Positions 15,001 to 29,200 of a stretch of 64,000 bases of DNA are shown here, piece by piece (position 1 is the stretch's first letter; every line of letters starts with the position of its first letter). Origin of the DNA: Symbiodinium sp. CCMP2592 (lineage: Eukaryota; Sar; Dinophyceae; Suessiales; Symbiodiniaceae); assembly GCA_905221615.1 (NCBI GenBank), contig CAJNDT010003235.1:493275-557274 (forward strand), written 5' to 3'. The notes beneath the pieces were generated by a model that ran no database searches, had not been told where the DNA came from, and worked only from the letters and a program-made list of their open reading frames with translations. The position numbers and the translations under genes were made by a program.

Positions 15001-18000
15001 CAACTCACGTAACATTAAAGTCCGCTTGTAGAAGAACTGGGTGCAAGGGAGACCCTGAATTGGGTTGGCTTACAGGCCCCTAAGAGTACTGGCGAAAACG
15101 AACCTCTAAAAGAAGATAGACAAAAGAATATCATTGCGACCGAACCGATACCGGGCAAACCGGAAGGCTGAACTTCAAACGCATCCCCACATCGGACCAA
15201 CCAGGACTTGAACAATCATACAAGCAGTAATTACTTGTAGCTTAATTACAACCGTATTAAAAACAACAGCGATAATAATAGTCATAGCAATAGTAGTGAT
15301 TTTGATCAAAAGGGCCTGAATGATCGGAACCTGATAGACATCCTTACTACCGGAGGGAACTTGACGCGCATTGGCAAGCGGACCAAAATGGCCCAGCACC
15401 TAGACAAAACAAGTTTGTTGAGTAGCCCACGGAAGGGTCAAAGCGACAACCCTGAATTCTAAACCGTGATCGTTACACCACGAAACCCTCAACTGCAGCA
15501 GTGTAGGGTTTAGGGTTTATATACTCTATACTGAACTTAGACCCCTCGCAAAAATTGAATTTTAGCTGCTTCTTAGCGGTTATAATCACCAAAGATACAA
15601 AATACTTCTGAATACCCCTAGCAAAAATTGTATTGTTAGAGGTTTCTTAGGGATTATATTAACCAAAATCAAAAAAAATCTAAGTACCCCTAAGTACTAG
15701 CACCTACACCCTTGCAAACCCATCGCTTCTCGGCTACTAGTACCGACTCCAGACGGCCTTGACAAAGGAATGAAGGCCCCAAAGGAACCCTTTAACGAAC
15801 CCCCTAAAGAACCCTTTAAGGAACCCCCCAAGGTTGAAAAAAATATTGAACCAAACGGGAAAAGCTTGTGAAGCCGATCTCAAACAACATCCTGATCAAC
15901 TCCGAAGGCCCTCTTACGTGTCCCGTAAGTCAGGGAACCAGAGGTTAACCTGTGGAATTTTTTTTTGCAGGGATTATAGTACCCCAAGGGGTTCAAGGTT
16001 ACCTACCCTAAATAGTAACCCCGGAAGAAGGCGAAGGTTACCTATTCTTCGACTAAGACCTTCAAAAGAAACAGGCAGTTTGGTGCAGCCGAGGCGCTGT
16101 GGAGCTGGGAATCCATCCCATCGCCTTCCTTAGAGCTTAGGGTTTAAGGCTTGGGGCCGTTAATTAGGGTTTAAGGCTTAGGGTTTAGGGTTTGGGGTTT
16201 AGGGCTTACGGTTCAGGGTTTGGGGTTTAGGGCCGTCGAAGTTTCGGGTTAAGGCAATTGTTGAGTTGAAAAATAGGTGGCAACAGTGTCAATCTAGGCC
16301 AAATGGTCTATTTCGACATTGTACGTAAGCTCTGTGGAGATTGGTGTGCGGAGTTTGTGTGGGGCTTCACGGTTTAGGGTAATGTTTAGGTTTTAAGTGT
16401 CCTTCAGGTGGGAAGACCCCTTCGCTTGTGCTCTTTGTCAAGGAAGGTGGGTGTAGTGTAAGTCTTTTCTGAAGCATCTTAACATGTTTCTCCGGTGTTG
16501 AATTCGGGAATGCTTAGGCTGTGGGATGTAAGGCTCAAGTCTGTTTCGGGTGTAGGAGCGCAGACCCGTTGAAGTTAAGGTTAAATGCAGACCGGACCCT
16601 TGGATGGGACACCCAATCGGCTCCTGCAAAGCCTGAGGCCGGCTTCGAAGTGCTCGCTTTCCCTTCAAGGTCAACACAGCAAAATGCTCTTTGGATGTCT
16701 TACCCAAAGATTCTCCAAAATCACCTCAGAACAGACATGGACAGGACATGGAGACACACTCAACAAACAATGTGTTGTCATGGCTGCAACATAAATTCCT
16801 GCTGCCAATGATGTCCTTAGCATCGGGGAGCGTGCGGATGTCTTCGGCGATCAAAATCGTAAAGAGCTGAATCAAACCTTCCCTGGGCTTCAAATGAGTA
16901 ACTCCGGCAATCACTTCTGCAACCGCAAACATGACAGCACGGAGCAATGCAACCAAGGCGGCTTCTGGAGGTTGGCAGGCAAAGCGTCCAAGAGCTTGGG
17001 CTCCAAAAGGTTTGATCTGACTGCGAATGGAGGGAAGCATGCACATCCGGGAAGGGTTCCGGATCGTCGTCTTGCTCCTCGGCATCACTGCCCGGAAGAT
17101 CCTCATCTACCGCCTCGGGCTCGCTGTCCGAGTGAAGGGAAGCCTTCGCCCGCTTCGCCTCCTCCGCTGCGGGCACCTTGCTCCGCTTCTCAGGACGTTC
17201 TCGTCCCGCCAAGGCATATTTGCCGGCGCAGATGTCCGTGCATCCGATCCATCGGAGGAGCCTTCGCCGCTAGACTTGGCCGGAGTGTCGGTTGCACCGT
17301 GACCGGCACAGGACTTCTTGGCACTGAACTCCAACTCACCCTCCAGCTATGTTGGATGTGCGCTGCCGCAGATCGGACATCACTAAAACAACCGCGGTTC
17401 ACCCTGCAGCTATGTTAGGACGCAAGCTGCCGCATATCGGACACCCCAACACAAAACGCTCTTGGACAGCACCCTCTTGCTGGTGCAGCAGGTGCGCCGC
17501 CACATATCGGAGGTTGCCGGGCTATAGAAAAGCAATTTACGATTTCATGAAGCTTTGGGGCTTTGGTTTTAAAAGGTTTTGGAGGAGGTCCTGGTTTGAG
17601 GGAGGGTTGGCGTCGGGTGTTCTCGATGGGTTCTGGATGATGGCGCAGGATGGCGGAGGGTAACAAAGCCTGACTGCATGCCCGACAACGACACATAGGT
17701 CATGGGCTCTCCACACGAAGTTTGTCCTCGAAGTGCAGCTTGCGCAGCTTGTGTTGCACCCACCCCCTGCGTTCGGCAAGCAGCCACAAGGCGGGAGTCT
17801 GTAAAATAGAAAGCACAGCCTACGGCCCTAAATTTTCAATGCTCCCTAAACTTTGGCGTTGGTGGTCCTCAGGGCATGTGGAAGAGATTCGTGGAGTGAA
17901 TGGATGGAGGAGCCGAGCAAGCAGCAAGCGTGCGAGACTCCTGTTAAACACTGGCTTCTACGTGAAAGCAGGAACCCTGAATCGCATTCCAATCGCAACC

Positions 18001-21000
18001 CTCTATGCCCACAAGCAAGCCTGCGGCGAGAGGCGTTGTGCACGCGGCGGGACACCCTAACGGGGACCCGCTTGCCACGGCCCTCCAGGGCAATGTGGCG
18101 GGTCTCCACCTGCGTCTACCGAACTTGACGCATTTAATGCTCAGGTGTCATGGCTCAGGTGCGGACAGCTCCTCGTTCCCGCGGCCCCGCTTCGAGCTGC
18201 GAAGAGGGGGCTGCTTCTTGAAGATTTTGTCCTCTTAGGTGGCCAAATCCTTCAAGTCAGACTTCGCGTCCTGCACAGGAGATGGGACCAAACACCCGTT
18301 CAGAACTGATAAGCCATGCCAAAGCAATTTCCGGTTTGCTGAGGAACACACAGTGTGAAAGGCATCGTGCGATGGGCGGCCTAGACAAGCAGTGTTGGTG
18401 CACATCAGCTGGGAGCACACGGCTGCTAGGGACTAGTGGCCAGAGGTCGGTGCAAGCTCTGCGAAATATCTGAACTGCGATGTCTTTTCGGTTGCATCCA
18501 TGAGTTCTCAGCATGCAGTTTGTTTCAAAATTCTTGTGCGAGCACACATTCGTTCCTGCAAAACCTGCTTTTGCTATCTCCAACGTACCTTTTCCTGGCA
18601 TCAAGCGGCTGGAAGGCCACTGCACTTTGCGACACTGTTCGCGCAACCACGTGCCCTTGGACACCCAGGTGTTCACCATGAGCATGCCTTTGCAGAGGCA
18701 CGAGTGTCCGGAAGCTAATTTCGGAAAACCGCGCACTTGCCATGAGAGCAAAGGCACGGCTTGTCCTGGGACACCTCGGGGGGTAAGAAACCCAGCTGCT
18801 TGGCCGCCTCGGGGCTGACTTAGCTCTGGCCATCCGTAACAGGCACCCCTTTGTGGTTCATGTCTTGCCTGGCCTCTACGTGTGCTGCCACCGCAAAGGG
18901 CTTGGTCGTGCTGGGCGATAGCAGCAAGATCAAACGCTTGTAGGCTTCTTGCACATCTGCGCAACCTCCAAAATTGCCCGCGCGCTGGGGCTGTGCCACA
19001 AGGGCGTGGCAGTGTAGTACGTCGACCCCGGTTTTTGCCCTGCGAGCAGATGCAAGACGGGATGCGCTTGTGTCTGTCCGGCTATGTGCAGCGGCTGCAA
19101 CTTCCGAGGCTTCCCTCGCAAGGTCTTCCAGTCGACCACGTATACCGTGCAGTCGAGCTCACGTGCCAGCCTGGACTCTCGGTTCAATAAGTTATGAATA
19201 AGTAACAGGAGTCCTGGTGAAACGCTTGAAAGGAGGCGGGCGTTCGGAAGAAGGGTCTACAACAGGGTCCCGGTATGTGCAGCATTCAGCATTTAGGATG
19301 TAGGATCTCGGACTGACCTCAGGGTTACCAGCGTATGACTTATACAGGATTTCAGCATGGGTTCATGTCAGGTAAAGGAGAGTTTAGGACTTAGGGTTTG
19401 GGGTTATATAACGGTTTAGTGCCGTAGGACGGCTCGGTCTAAGACCGCCTTAGGGTATGCGGGCTCAGCGTCTAGGTTTCTTCGCAACAGCTCACTAAAC
19501 CGTGTTTAGGGTTTAGGGTACGGTTTAGGGTTTAGGGTTTGGGGTACAGCGTTTGGGGTTTCTGGCTTCGGGTTTCTTGGATACAAGCTTAGACTAGAGG
19601 TGCGTTGAAGATTACACTGGAGTCGCGGTACAGTAACTAATTGTAGCACCGTTCCTGCATGAGGCCCAGGTCCTAGTATGCTAGTCCGAAACCCTAAATT
19701 ACCAACCTTGTATTGTATCTTGAACATGAGAACCCTAAACCCCAAGACCCGAGCCAGAGACCAAACCCCAATGTTTAAAGAAGAAAACCTAGTTGGTTCC
19801 TGAGGCCCCGATGGAGGAAAGGTCGGCGGGGCACGTGCAGGAATTCGGCAACCATGTGGTGCTCATTGTTGCAAGTGTTCAAGAGCAACTCCGGCCGAAA
19901 GACCTCATAACCCTAAACCCTCATAACCCTAAGCTCTAGAGCCTATACCCTCATAACCCTACACCCTAAGCCCTCATTACCCTAAACCCTAAACCCTCTA
20001 CCCTCATAACCCTAAACCCTCAGAACCCACCTTTTTTTCATGACAAATGCCGGAAACCGAGAAAAGGGCCGTAAACCCAACACCCGGAGCCGAAAGGACT
20101 CTTGGGGTTTAGGCAAGGCTTAGGAGAAAAATTAGGGGTACCTTGTTTGGGGGGTCCTTAGGATAAGGATCCTACTATTCAGGGTACTATATTAGGGGTC
20201 CCCTATTTTCGGAGACTCCCATATAGTATCTCTGAGTTCAAAGCTTCTCTGCTTTGCGGATTAGGGTTTAAGGTTTAGGGTGCTCACGACACCCTAAACC
20301 CTAAAACCCCAAAAGTAAACCCTAGACCCTAACCCTAAACCCTAAACCGTAACAAGGTTCAGGGGACCAGGTCCAAACCAAGTGTCTGCTTTTGGAAGGT
20401 GATGTTGCGGAGCTTCTCCCAGCCCATGTCGAACTTGCCCTTGTACTTGTCGGCCCACTCGCCTGGTGAAGTGGAACGGTCATTCGGAAGCATGAACTAT
20501 GAGTAGAAGCTACGGCACATTCAAAAGGAAACGATACCAAAAGCCCAAACCCCCAAATCCTAAAACCCTTCAAGCCTTATTGCCAAGGACATTACGAAGA
20601 AATGGGACCCAAACTCTAGACCCTCAACTCTAAGCCCTTAAATCCCTGTAAACAGAAGGGCTGATGGTTGGGATATCCCTAAACCCTAGCCCCAAAACCG
20701 TAAAGCCTATCGGGTCTAGGGTTTGGGGTCAAGGGTCCCTAAACCCGTACACTCTAGGACTCTACAGTAGGGGTTTAGGGTTTAGGGCTAGGGCCCTAAA
20801 CCCTAAACCGTGAAGATCTAGAAATTAGGCGAATCCTTGTCCACGTCACTGTGGACGTGGTGAGGACCGTGCGTTCCGCCAGGGGCGAAGTAGATAAAGA
20901 AAGGCCTCGTCTGAGCTCTACGGGGGTCTTTAAAGACCGGGTTGGTGTAGGATTTAGGGTTCGGAAAACCCGAAAACTCTGAAATCCCAAACTCTTAAAA

Positions 21001-23209
21001 CCGTACGGTTCAGGGTATACAGGGTGTGGTTTCTGTTTAAGTTGTGATGACGTCCGTTTGTCTGGCTCAAAACTTGACCTGAAAGCTCAGACAGCATCGG
21101 AGGCGGGTTCGGGGTTTAGGGCCCAGCGTTTAGGTTTGAGGGTTTAGGGGTGTAGCGCTGTCTCCTAGCACGGCTTGATAGGGCTTAGAGTTTTTCTTTT
21201 TGACTATGTTGACGGCCCTTTCTTCTGAACGCGCCAGCCCTATTCGGGCTCATAGCTGTGAACCACGTAGAGTTTCGGGCCTAGGGTTTGGGTTTCAACT
21301 ACGTTTTGGATGCTTTTGCAGGTTGGTTGGTTGGCTTGGACGTTTAGGCGGGCCAGTACCTCGCAGTTAAGCAAATCAGGAATACTTTTTACTGCTAGGT
21401 CGTACCCCCAAGGCCGAAACTGAACTCCGAAACAACAACTACACCCCGAACTCCTAAACAACCCCTAAACCCTAATCCATAGCGCCACTTCTTCTAGACC
21501 CAAGAGTAGCCTAGGAATAAAAAGGGTGCCCTTTTTGGTTTAAAGGGGCTTATAAGGGAACCTGAACCCTAAAAAAGGGAATAAGGGCCTACTCTAGGTC
21601 CTAGTCTTTGGCTAGGTTCAAGATGGAGAACCAAGATCCGAACACCCAGGGAACATTGCGCAAGTCAGCCCCAAAACTATTTAGGAGTTTCCGATAATAG
21701 GGGACCCTAACACAATACCCTAAATAGTAGTATCCTTAATAATGAGGACCCCAAAATACCGTACCCCTACGTTTCGGACACTCCCATTTAGAGTATGCCC
21801 CCTTGGGAAACCCTAAACCCCTAAACCCTAGACCCTGAACCTTGCTCACTGACAGGCTGATTCCTTCATTGACTGACGTTGAATAGGGCGCGGTACTATA
21901 GGGGCCTTAACAATGAGACTAAGGCTCCCTTGAAGGGGTCCTGTAAAGGGGCCTATAGGGGATCAGGGGCCTAAATGATCAGAATAGGGTGTTGGGACAT
22001 ATTTTCCTATAGCTGTAATAAGGAACCCTAGGAAAAAGATTGGTAATTTTTAAGGCCCCTGTAGAAGGCATTAAGATGCCATATTACCGGGTTGACAACC
22101 TGGAGCCTGCATGTACAAAGAAAGAACTAAACATATACAGAAGATCTTTACATGTCCTAGTCAATGGCTGGCATAGAACCAGAATCTAAGTTTCTAGTTC
22201 GTAATGGGCTTAAGTACCCATAGAAATGCAACCTGTTACCCAACTATGACAAAGATTCCCCTTTTTTAAGCTTCCTCTAGGGTGTAGGGTTTAGGGCTCA
22301 GGGGCTATGCAGGGTAGGCGGCCGATCCGGTGTCAAAGCGCGGTTGTTGCGGATGAACTTGATGGCTTGGTCAGCGAGATCCTCCCATGGAAGGGCTTTG
22401 GTTTGGGGTTAGGGTGTAGGGTAAAGGCTTTGGGTTCAAAAGTTTAGGGTCTAGGTGGGGTTCTAGAGAGTCAAGGTTTGAGAGTTGTCGTTTTGGGGAA
22501 TCTTGGCCACGGGCTAGGGTCAACCCCTTGTGAAGGCTATACAACTTCCAGAGCAACGGTTTTCTGTCAGGCCTCCACAACTGGACTCGGGTTTGGGAGC
22601 CTGTTTCCTCAAAAAACAATGGAACCCCAGGAAAATCTTGCGAAGTTTTCATACTAAACCCTAAAGCCTAAACCCACCTTTGAGAATTGTCCCCTTTGCT
22701 GATGCTTCCGGGATGAAGTCTGGTGGTCACAAGCCATCAAAACCAAATCCCTGCAAGCTCTGCAGTTTACCTCAAAACAATCTCCTTATACATACGTACA
22801 TACATACATACAGAGACCTATAATATATATATATATATAGATATATACACACAAAATAATATATATATGTACACACACATGTGTATGCGTGTGTGCATGT
22901 GTGTGTATGTATGTGTATGTATGTGTATGTATCTGTATGTTTGTGTATGTATGTGTATGTATGTGTATGTATGTGTATGTATGTGTATGTATGTGTATGT
23001 ATGTGTATGTATGTGTATGTATGTGTATGACTGTGTATGTATGTGTATGTATGTATGTATGTATGTATGTATGTGTGTATGTATGCATGTAGGCATATAT
23101 GTATGTCAATGTAACTGCGTAAGTATGTATGTTTAAGTATGTGTATGTATGTGCGTATGCATATTTCCATGTATGTGTGTAGGCATGTATGTACGCATAT
23201 ATGCATATA

Positions 23210-23246
<37 letters not shown>

Positions 23247-26200
23247 ATGCATGCATGCATGTGTGTAGGTAGGTAGATATGTGCATATGTATGTGTATGT
23301 GTATATGTACCTAAACTCAAGCTTCAAGCTCTGCAGTGAAACACGAACCCTTGGTTTCCTAAGCCCAGTGTCTTTTACAATCTAAGGGGTCTATACGGGT
23401 TCTTTGGGGAATACAAAAAGTTCCACAAGCAAGGGGCCTTACCAATTAGACTAAGGCTTTTGTCAGTCCTAGGTTCGGTCAGAAGCCTCAGTCACGTGAC
23501 CTGGTGTGCACGCCACTGCTGCAGTCATCTCAAACTCCTTCATGTGGGAGCTTCATATGTTACAATACGGCGCACTCCAAAATGTAGTGCTCGCAAACAT
23601 TCTTATACAGGTATTCTATTGGCTAAAATATAGACCCAAAAAACTGCTCTATTTATCAAGGCTTAAAACCCTTATAACTTATAACATGGAAGCTTTGAGC
23701 TCTACGATCTCTCAAAGAACCAGAACAAAAACCCTTCCCTTAGCCCTTCAACGAACCCAAGAATCCCCAAGGAGGCCTTGCAGACCCTAATCTTCATAAA
23801 CCCTAAACCCTAAGGGCCCCAAAACCCCGAACCCTAAGTTTAAGACCCCAAACCATCAACCCAAGAATCCCCAAGGAGGCCCTTCCGACTCTAAACTTTC
23901 ACCTGAAACCCTGCATCCTAAACCCTGAAGTCCTAAACCCTGCTATAGCCTAGAAGACCCCAAAACCCTAAGTTAAAGACCCCGAAGCCCTAAAGCCGAC
24001 GACCCGAAGATCTTCAACCCTAAACCCTCAACCCTAAGACCCTAAGATCCTAAGATCCTAAGCCCTAAAGCCTAAGACCCTAAGATCCTAAGCCCTAAAG
24101 CCTAAGACCCTAAGATCCTAAGCCCTAAAGCCTAAGACCCTAAGATCCTAAGCCCTAAAGCCTAAGACCCTAAGATCCTAAGCCCTAAAGCCGCATCATA
24201 GTCTTGAGCCTCAGTGAGGTGATAGCCCTGCTCCGCAGTGTAGGGAGGCTCGATCCTCGCGACTGTTGATGATAAAAATCCTGCACTACTCTAAGGACCC
24301 TAAACTATGGGAATTATGGTATAGTCCTTATTATGGGTAATGCAGGATTTCTATCATCAACCGTAGGGTTTGGAGGTTTAGGGATTAGGGTGACCGGGAC
24401 TCAGGGCCTTTAGAGGTTTAGGGTTTAGGGCTTAGGGGGGATTAGTGTTTGAGGTTTTGGGTTCGGGGTTTAGGGTTTGGGGTTCAGGGGGGATCAGGGC
24501 TGGAGGTTGGGGGTATAGGGCTTTAGGGCTTGGGGTGGTTTCGGGTTTGCTGCTGAGGGCTTAAGTCTTGGGATTTGCCGTTTAGGTCGTTGTGCTTTAG
24601 ATGAAGCTTCTGGAGGAAGTGGCCAAGAAAGGAAACAAAACCCAGTACGGAAAAAGCCTAGACATCATGCCTTAGCATCAGAATGCCCTATAAGTGATAA
24701 TAAAACAAAACCTCTGAACCCTTTACATATCATAAGGAACCCCCCCAAAAGAGTATAGGTAGTCAGTAATCATTAAGGCCCCTGTATTAACCTCTAACCT
24801 CTGACCCCTTTTACGTCGACCGAGTGGCGGGTTGGTGTTCTCGAACAGCCGTGGCTCGTACTGTGACGTCTCACCGGCGATGAAGCCGTAGAAGTAGCTG
24901 AAACCAAGCCCTGGTTTAGGGTTCTGGGGTTTAGGGTGGCTGCAAAGCAAGCCCTGCCCCAGATCGACAAGGTTTTGAGAGTATAGGGTTTCATACAGGG
25001 AAAGCTCTTGCTCATTAGTGGAGTCTCCAAAGGCATCTCCGCATCTAACGTGAGAATGAAGATCCTGGAAAATGTCAGCCCCCAAAACCCTAAGCTCAAG
25101 GCCTAGAAATACGCAACCCTGTAGAACTCAAGGCGCAACTAAAATCCTGAATCCTCACCCTGCTAATATAGAAGAAGAAGCTTTGTGGGTTGCTTTGTAC
25201 AAATATATAAAAAGGGTAGTTCGGTCGCTCTCTAAATTGGTGTCCCTTTTGCAGGGTCTTGTTTATACGGGTGCAGTACTGTCTTGGCGACCTAGGGTTT
25301 CCCTGAATTAAAGAACTACCGAATTATTGAGATTTAGGGTTTAGGGTTATTGAGGCCTCCATAGTACTATACTGAACTTAGAACCCTAGCAAAAATTCAT
25401 TTTAGCAATTTCTTAGGGATTATAATAACCAAAAATTAAAAACTATTTCTAAGTACCCCTAAGAGTAGTCTCCGGCCTGTCGGATATTGGTCGAAGGGGC
25501 CGGTCTTAAACAGATTGTTGACCTGGGAGCGCTCTTGGGTTTTGGGTGAATTTATGGGTTTGGTGTTCAGGGCTTAGGGTTTAGGGTTTAGGGTTTAGGG
25601 TTTAGGGTTCAGAGTTTAGGGTTTAGGGTTTCGGGATTTGGGGTGTATATGACCTCTAATGGTTTAGGTGAGGATTGTCCTTCTGCGCTGGTTCTGGATT
25701 TTGTTCAAGCTTAGCGCCAAGGGGTGGCTTGATGTAGGGCAAAAGATCCGCAAGGTTGCTTACCTTCTTGCCGGATGTTGAAAAGTCTGTTTGCAAGAAA
25801 AGCTTGGCCGGGCTACCGCTGGTTGTCCAGGCCGGCCCCCCCTCAAGCACCAGAACAACAGGCGGTGCTACTTCCAATTCAAACCAGCACGACGGAACTC
25901 CTGGCATTGATAGACACGTTGAGCATGAGATTCGCCAGTTCTCGGGAGCAGTTTCAAGTTTCAAGCAGTCTGGGATGGTGCAAACCATGGGCGGTTACTA
26001 TACAGTTGGTTGAGGACTGAGGTAAAAGCAACCGGGGTGTTGCTTGAAATGATTACGTAAGCTACCGCAATGAAGCAGCCAAATTATCTGCTGTAGGTCA
26101 ATACCCATTACGGTAGCTTGTATAGGTTAAATTCCTCAATCAGAATTCTTCAGCCCTCAATAGCAGCTGGAGAAAGCCCTCTAAAGCTCTTCTGAAGCGT

Positions 26201-29200
26201 TTGCGAAACCTCAAAGAGCCCTTGCAACGCCCTTGTTTGAGATCTTGTCTCATCGGCTTCCAGAGAAAAGCCCGCTACCCCAAATCAAAACCTAGACCCT
26301 CCATCTACCCTCTATTAGACACTACATGCCCCTTATTTGGGACCATATACCCCTATTTGAGGGTACAAGGAGGGTCCTGGAAAGGGCCAAAGAAACCGAC
26401 TGGGAGATCCAGGATTCCACTGCAGCTTCAGTACCCTGAAGCTCGCAGGATTTTGCCCTAAACCCCCAAATCTCTAAAACCCTACACCCTGAACCCCCAA
26501 AGCCCTGGGACTCCAAAAGCCTCATATAGTATCGGAGCCTCATATAGTATAGGGGCTTTAATTTTATTTAAAATAAGGTTCCGGGGGTATCTCGTACCAG
26601 ACTTCTGGAGGGACTACAAGGGAACACTCTTGTTGATTCTCCCGACGCCGATATTCTGTTGATTGCCGAAAGCCCAGAGACTCCAATATCCCTTAATTAA
26701 GGATTATACCTTAAAATATAATAGGATCCCTTATATATGATTTACTACCGAGGCAGCACACTGGGGTGTTGTGCCACTTTCCGAAGGCCGCCGTATCCTT
26801 CGTGCGCGCGACCAGAGGAGAGAATTCTACTAGGTGAAAGATTAGGGCCTTAAGAATTCAATAGGGTTTCAATATTCTATTGGGTGAAGGAATAGCGCCT
26901 TTAGAATTCAATAGGGTTTCAATGAGGAAGCTTTAAAGCCTCACCAAACACAAACGACAAAGGTTTGGATGCAGACGACGCTGGAAGAGCACGACTTGGC
27001 CGCAGAATGTAGGGCCTATGGAGGCAAGATAGGAATAGATATCATGGTCGTCATGGTCTGTTCATACGAGCAACATTTCTCGCATGCGATTATCACGGCA
27101 GGAGCCTCATCGGAAAAGGGGCACATAGCCGGGAAGCCAAAGCGGATGAGCGACACTGAAGATTTCAACCGCTTTTTTCAGGCGTTTACACCGGTTTTTG
27201 AGGGCTTTATGGGGTTTCACCCGGTTTCAGAGCGCTTACAATAGCTTCACAAGGTTCTAGACGAGCCTCCTTCTTGTTACCAGTGGATTAGGTACTGCCC
27301 CCTTACAGTAAGAGTTTATAATAGGGCTACTTTTAAGATCCTAATCTATCTATATTCTGAATATTATTCAACAATTACTGAGTGGGGGCCGTACCCAACC
27401 AGTGGACACTGAGCGTCTTGAAGAGACCGGAAGCTTCAAAAATCGCCAGCTTTTATGGCTTCCTGTAGAGTTCCCCTTAGCCCGATTCCAACGCCGTGGG
27501 GACGCGCATCGGCCCTCACCCTCGTGTTCGTGAGCAGGGTCTTATGATCAGAAAATCAGGTAACAAAAAAAGAAACCTTAAACCCTACTTGGAGGTTCAT
27601 GGGTAGTTATAAGTAGGGTTACCAGTAGGGTAACTATACTTATAACCTTGTTGGGGGACTTATAACCGCATTTATAGCTACCCCTGAACCTCCCAGTAAG
27701 TCTCACTTTAAATCTGCAGAAAGCTGTGGTCCCGTGTAGGCTTGCACTGGAAAGTTTGGCGGTTCGGGCTAAAGCATGTTCTGCAAATCTATATCTGCGA
27801 CTTTGGGGTTTAGGGCTTAGGGTTGCATTCCGAGTCAACCCGTCTTCGAATGCGCGGAATGCTGCTCAAATGCAGACGGGCATCATAGCCGTATCCAGAC
27901 AGCACCTGTGACAGCCACGGACACTTTCGAGCATCTATGGGTCGGAAGCTATGCCCGCTGATAAAAACATGATATCGAACAGAGATTGGAATCTAATATA
28001 GGGGCCAAGATCCTCTATACACCCTTTAAAGGACCCCTTACAGGAACCCCTATTATAATTTTTAAGGCCCTTAAGATAAGATGGCGCATGCGCTTTGTCG
28101 ATATCAAGCCTGTCGCCCTGACCGGCCAATTACCCTTTGGCGCCCGCGTTTCTAGAGGCGGTCTCTTCAACATCAAACAAACTTGGGGTTATGGGGTTCC
28201 TTTAAAGGTTATTGTAAGGGTTCCTGTAAGGGTTCCTTTACGGGTTCTGTAGGGTTTAGGAGTAGTTATAAGTTGGGTTATACGTCCCTAATATGCAACT
28301 TATAAACCCTACTTATAAGCACCAATGAACCGCCAAGAACTGCTGGATTCTCAGGAGTCTTTGGTCTCTTAAGGCGCCAACCTGAGAAGCAAGCGAGAAT
28401 AGGGTGTAAAGTGGAAGACTATGGAGAAGGAGCAACCCCAAACCCGCGCCCCGAACAAACAACTCCTAAACCTAAACCCAACACCTGGTCAAGGATCCCT
28501 TCCTGGCAACTAGGATTTCGGGTTCAGGGGTGACTGATTACAGAAACCCCATGGTAACTGAAGCCTAGGGAATGCTAAGCAGAAACCCACGATGAATCAA
28601 AACATGTTCCTGTGCTGGGGAATTCTGGGTAGGGAGCACCAACAGAAAACATCCCACGACGATTTGTGGTCTTGTAGTAGCATCGACAACGACGAAAGCG
28701 GCAGCTGTAGCAGGGACTTTTGGGCCGACGTATCAGTGACGGGCTTTGGGTTTGGGGCTTTACGGGTTTAAAGTTTATGGCGCATACTTCTTGGCAGTAC
28801 ATAGGGACTCTGATATAGAACCCGCAAGAAGCTGGACCCTGATTAAGAGTACTTGGAGGATCATGGGACTTAGCATAACCATGAGACTTAGTAGAAGGCG
28901 AAACCTTGTTACTGAATCCCATGTGCGTCTAAGTATACGTAACCCCTACACCCGAGACCCGAAACCCGAACCCCTGAACCCTAAACCCTAATGCGCCGTA
29001 AACCCTAAGCAAGCCACCCCTTCTGCTGTGCAACCCTGATAGGAGGCCAAAAAGGGTGGTTTAAGATTCTTGGGGTAGGGATTCCTTAATATGAACCCTG
29101 TTATGGGAACCCTAATCCCTACTAAACCCCCATAGGCTAAAACCCCTCTTGGCCTCCTACATTATAGAACCCCTTAGAGTATACCCTTATAGATCCCTTA

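Larger units (their letters stand above)
14691..20367 (-). other. Intron 14 (5.7 kb)
   Basis: The longest intron found. Holds telomere-like tracts (14720-14900, 16130-16260, 19380-19560, 19905-20030), an AATTTTAGC..TTCTTAGGGATTATA repeat (15530-15700), the GC-rich relic region (16.7-19.2 kb) and an IR-A copy (20122-20220). A missing microexon of the sulfatase may lie here. Confidence 0.55.
20906..22322 (-). other. Intron 12
   Basis: Contains IR-I (21494-21604), IR-A (21683-21785) and IR-F (21894-22071) elements and scattered TTTAGGG words. Confidence 0.6.
22382..24209 (-). other. Intron 11
   Basis: Contains the GTAT microsatellite block (22860-23310), CCCTAAA/CCTAAG tracts (23790-24020) and the 30-bp array (24044-24194). 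Confidence 0.6.
26798..27884 (-). other. Intron 7
   Basis: Two copies of an AGAATTCAATAGGGTTTCAA unit (26820-26925), the 27272-27407 inverted-repeat element and an IR-B element (27586-27698). Confidence 0.55.

Noticed and set aside
22723..23320. Open frames of up to 182 codons
   Set aside because: Translation of the GTAT microsatellite.
24044..24194. CRISPR-like regular repeat
   Set aside because: Units are contiguous with no spacers, in a eukaryotic genome.
25656..25988. 110-codon minus frame in intron 8
   Set aside because: No family recognised and the opposite strand is equally open.
27490..27525. Minus-strand [10 protein letters not shown] resembling the sulfatase RNxHxVGxG motif
   Set aside because: It is out of order for the gene, and the motif is already supplied by exon 5.
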